The position numbers and the translations under genes were made by a program. 64,000 bases of DNA from Micromonospora halotolerans. Lineage in GTDB: Bacteria > Actinomycetota > Actinomycetes > Mycobacteriales > Micromonosporaceae. Below the pieces are notes generated by a model. That model was not told where the DNA came from. It did no database searches and saw only the letters and a program-made list of their open reading frames with translations. This document shows positions 62,129-64,000 of the stretch, one piece after another; within the stretch, counting starts at the first letter, position 1, and every line of letters starts with the position of its first letter. Where the stretch lies: positions 6,324,001 to 6,388,000 of the forward strand of contig NZ_CP134876.1 in assembly GCF_032108445.1 (NCBI RefSeq), given 5' to 3'.

Positions 62129-62460
62129 GCGCCGGGCCGGGTCCTCACCCGGAGCACCCCACCCGCGTAGGAGGGTTGCCGGCCAGCAAGCCGGGGCTTG
62201 GAGCTGGCACTCATGACCTGGCGTTACCGTAGCGGCGCCGCCGGTCCACCGCAATCCGCATTTTGATGACTGACGATGCGTGGCGCCGCCTGCGCAGATA
62301 TGCCAGGACAGAGTCTTCCCGCCGCTGGACCTGCGCCCCCACGTGATCGGGAATCGGATCTGCCGCGCACCGCGCTGGTTGCAACTCAGGTATGGCCTCG
62401 CTACTCGAGCGTCAGTCAGTTCCACCCGACGCCGTATGAAGGCTCTCCTAGACTTTCTTG

Positions 62461-62974
62461 GTGCAGTACGAGGACCGTACGCTTCCGCCCGCGCTGGCTG
62501 CAGCCCACGCTGAAGGCTTCTCCGTCGACCATGACGGTCACGACTTCGAGCCGTACGACGAGTTCATGTGGTCCGTCGAGACGCTTGAGTGGTGGCAATC
62601 CTGGACTGGCAACCCGACGGCCGACATCGCGCCGTTCCGAGTCTTCGGGCAAGATGGGTCCGGCGGTCTGGCTGCCTTCTGGATCCGCGTGCCTGACGCC
62701 CCGATCGAGACCCAACCGATCGTGTTCCTTGGCTCCGAGGGTGAGCTGAGCGTGATCGCCAGGAACCTCGGCGACTACCTGTGGCTGCTTGCCAATGGCG
62801 TCGGCCCCCTTGAGACCGTTGACGGCATCCACCGCACCACCACGCCCGTCCCCGCGCTTACCGTTCGCACGGCGCTACACCGGCGGCACGCACCGGCCCA
62901 CCGCACCGGTGATCGACGCAGCCCAAGCCGAGTTCTGCGCGCTGACAACACTGTTCGACGCGACCGCGCGGTAG
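62461..62974 (+). pseudogene. SMI1/KNR4 (SUKH)-like gene with a frameshift
   Basis: From GTG 62461 the frame reads [20 protein letters not shown], then FRVFGQDGSGGLAAFWIRVP, QPIVFLGSEGELSVIARNLG and DYLWLLANGVGP, the SUKH/SMI1-KNR4 pattern. After about residue 120 it turns into Arg/His-rich shadow sequence, while the neighbouring frame carries the expected ending RYTGGTHRPTAPVIDAAQAE and FCALTTLFDA before a TAG. The shift lies near 62850-62875. Such proteins are often immunity proteins. Confidence 0.65.
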
Positions 62975-63079
62975 CTGCTGGCCGTACCCCGTTCACAGGC
63001 TCTGTGTCCCGAGGTGGGGGCGAACACATGGTCGGCAGGGGAGAGCTTCCGTCGTGGCTTGATCGGAGATGATCAGCGA

Positions 63080-63658
63080 GTGGCTGGGTTGATTGAACAC
63101 CTGGAATCGCACCTCGGGCTCATCGCGACTGGTAGCCGAGGCGACGATACGACGCCGGAGGGCGTTCAGGTGGCGTGGTTTGGCCCCGACGTCCCGTTCG
63201 GCGGGGTCACGACCCTGGTGACGGTCGGGCTGTCGCGGCGTCATCTCAACCTGCCGGGTGACGGGGCCTTGCACCAGGAGTTGGTGATGCACGTTCCCAC
63301 TGATGACTATCCGGCCCTGGCGGCTGGGCTGTTGTTCCAGGTGGCCGGTGAGATGGTGCGCCGCCGGACCGGCTTGTCGCATGGGCAGGTGATTGGTCCG
63401 CGCGGGCATCTCTTCCCGGGCAGCCAGACCACAGCCATCCTGGCCATCAGCCCGAGATATCTGCCGGAGTCCTTCGCCGTCTGTCACACCGAACCCGCGC
63501 CGGTGGTCTTCACGTGGTTGGTCCCGATCACCACAAGTGAAGCTGAGGTGATTCAGAAGTTCGGGTGGGGGACGCTGGAGCAGGCATTCGCGGCTCAGGA
63601 TCCTGACCTGGCTGACCCCGGTCGGGCAGAAGTGGCGCTGGATTGGTCGGGCTCGTAG
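63080..63658 (+). CDS. Suppressor-of-fused (SUFU) domain protein
   Basis: The likely start is GTG 63080 (GLIEHLESHLGL follows directly); a GTG at 63014 is an upstream alternative. The protein has about 192 residues. The SUFU pattern is seen in GVTTLVTVGLSRRHLNLPGD, LVMHVPTDDYPAL and VFTWLVPITTSEAEVIQKFG. It is the second SUFU gene in the window, close behind the broken SMI1/KNR4 gene. It may be an orphan immunity gene or a bystander; no toxin is visible. Confidence 0.82.
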   Translation: MAGLIEHLESHLGLIATGSRGDDTTPEGVQVAWFGPDVPFGGVTTLVTVGLSRRHLNLPGDGALHQELVMHVPTDDYPALAAGLLFQVAGEMVRRRTGLSHGQVIGPRGHLFPGSQTTAILAISPRYLPESFAVCHTEPAPVVFTWLVPITTSEAEVIQKFGWGTLEQAFAAQDPDLADPGRAEVALDWSGS

Positions 63659-63806
63659 GCCTCAGCAGGCGGGTGATCGAGTATCCGGACCTGCCGCTAA
63701 CCGCGAGCCGGTTAACGGCGCACGCCAGGTGCCGATCGACATCTGCGGGTCGGCTCCGGGATTCACCTCATTACGTTTGCGCCAAGTCGTCCATAAGACT
63801 CTTGGC

Positions 63807-64000
63807 ATGAATCTTCTGCCGAGTCGGCCGCGGCCACCGCGCGCCCTTTTTCGCAGGAGTTCCGCACGCGCCGAGTCCGCGCCACCGCCCGTGCGCCGAG
63901 AGACCGCCGACGTCGTCGCCGGATGGCTCGGCGTGCCCCCGGTCCGGTCGGACGAGGCGGCCCGGAAAAGACTTGGCGCGACCCAACGGACCGGCGCGGC
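63807..64000 (+). CDS. Start of a possible gene running off the window
   Basis: An ATG at 63807 opens a frame that stays open to the window end (65 codons). The N-terminus is Arg/Pro/Ala-rich, followed by ETADVVAGWLGVPPVRSDEA. GCCAAG (63781-63786) and CTTGGC (63801-63806) form an inverted repeat just before the ATG. Product unknown. Confidence 0.35.
   Translation, partial: MNLLPSRPRPPRALFRRSSARAESAPPPVRRETADVVAGWLGVPPVRSDEAARKRLGATQRTGA

Noticed and set aside
1..64000. CRISPR arrays, tRNA or rRNA genes, riboswitches
   Set aside because: No regularly spaced repeats, no cloverleaf-like segments and no conserved riboswitch core were noticed by eye; a covariance-model scan would be decisive.

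Overview
The window is high-GC actinobacterial DNA. It has GTG as well as ATG starts, 4-nt ATGA/GTGA gene overlaps, and a leaderless-looking TetR gene. The gene content fits a soil actinomycete, and my guess is Micromonosporaceae, but nothing in the window proves the genus. No rRNA, tRNA or CRISPR array was seen.

Region 1 (1-13763, + strand) is the downstream end of a nonribosomal peptide cluster. A C-A-T synthetase cut by the window edge is followed by a 2344-aa protein ordered C-A-T-C-T-TE-MFS, so synthetase, release domain and a putative exporter form one chain. The TE has Cys where Ser is usual, and the last module has no A domain. Next come a serine/threonine-dehydratase-like PLP enzyme, SbnA and SbnB homologues (the L-2,3-diaminopropionate pathway), and an ornithine-carbamoyltransferase homologue that has lost its ornithine SMG motif. 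Together these suggest a small diaminopropionate or ureidoalanine peptide.

Region 2 (13.9-26 kb) is a decay zone. It holds two transposase remnants, a frameshifted membrane protein, and broken copies of a TMEM175-type channel, a cytochrome bd subunit II and an ABC-2 permease. Among them are intact or nearly intact genes: a lipoprotein, an SRPBCC protein, a four-helix membrane protein, an MscS channel, a DJ-1/PfpI protein, DUF2267 and a TMEM175 protein. A hemerythrin protein is separated from an alpha/beta hydrolase by one in-frame TAG, and that hydrolase has Gly at the nucleophile position.

Region 3 (26.0-30.3 kb) is a five-gene redox operon (MDR oxidoreductase, YjbR, nitroreductase, isocitrate-lyase/PEP-mutase family, CMD/AhpD) divergent from a TetR gene. 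A palindrome lies between them with a TTGACA hexamer at its centre.

Region 4 (30.7-56.2 kb) is a complete L-rhamnose system in two minus-strand operons, each with a divergent LacI gene. The first carries a Rha-type ABC importer, mutarotase, isomerase, kinase, a bifunctional rhamnulose-1-P aldolase/lactaldehyde dehydrogenase, and LutABC. It therefore runs from rhamnose uptake to pyruvate and a C3 phosphate. The second carries a CUT1-type importer without its ATPase, one secreted and one cytoplasmic GH78 alpha-L-rhamnosidase, and a GH1 beta-glucosidase, which points to rhamnosyl-glucosides or rhamnose-rich glycans. Both operons carry the same LacI operator, TGAAACGTTTCA or close variants.

Region 5 (56.7-64.0 kb) has two SUFU-domain genes and a frameshifted SMI1/KNR4-like gene, which look like orphan immunity genes. 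It also has a GNAT gene and a small lipid module: fabH-maoC divergent from tetR-plsC, with four TAGAC-N3-GTCTA operators in two evenly spaced pairs between them.
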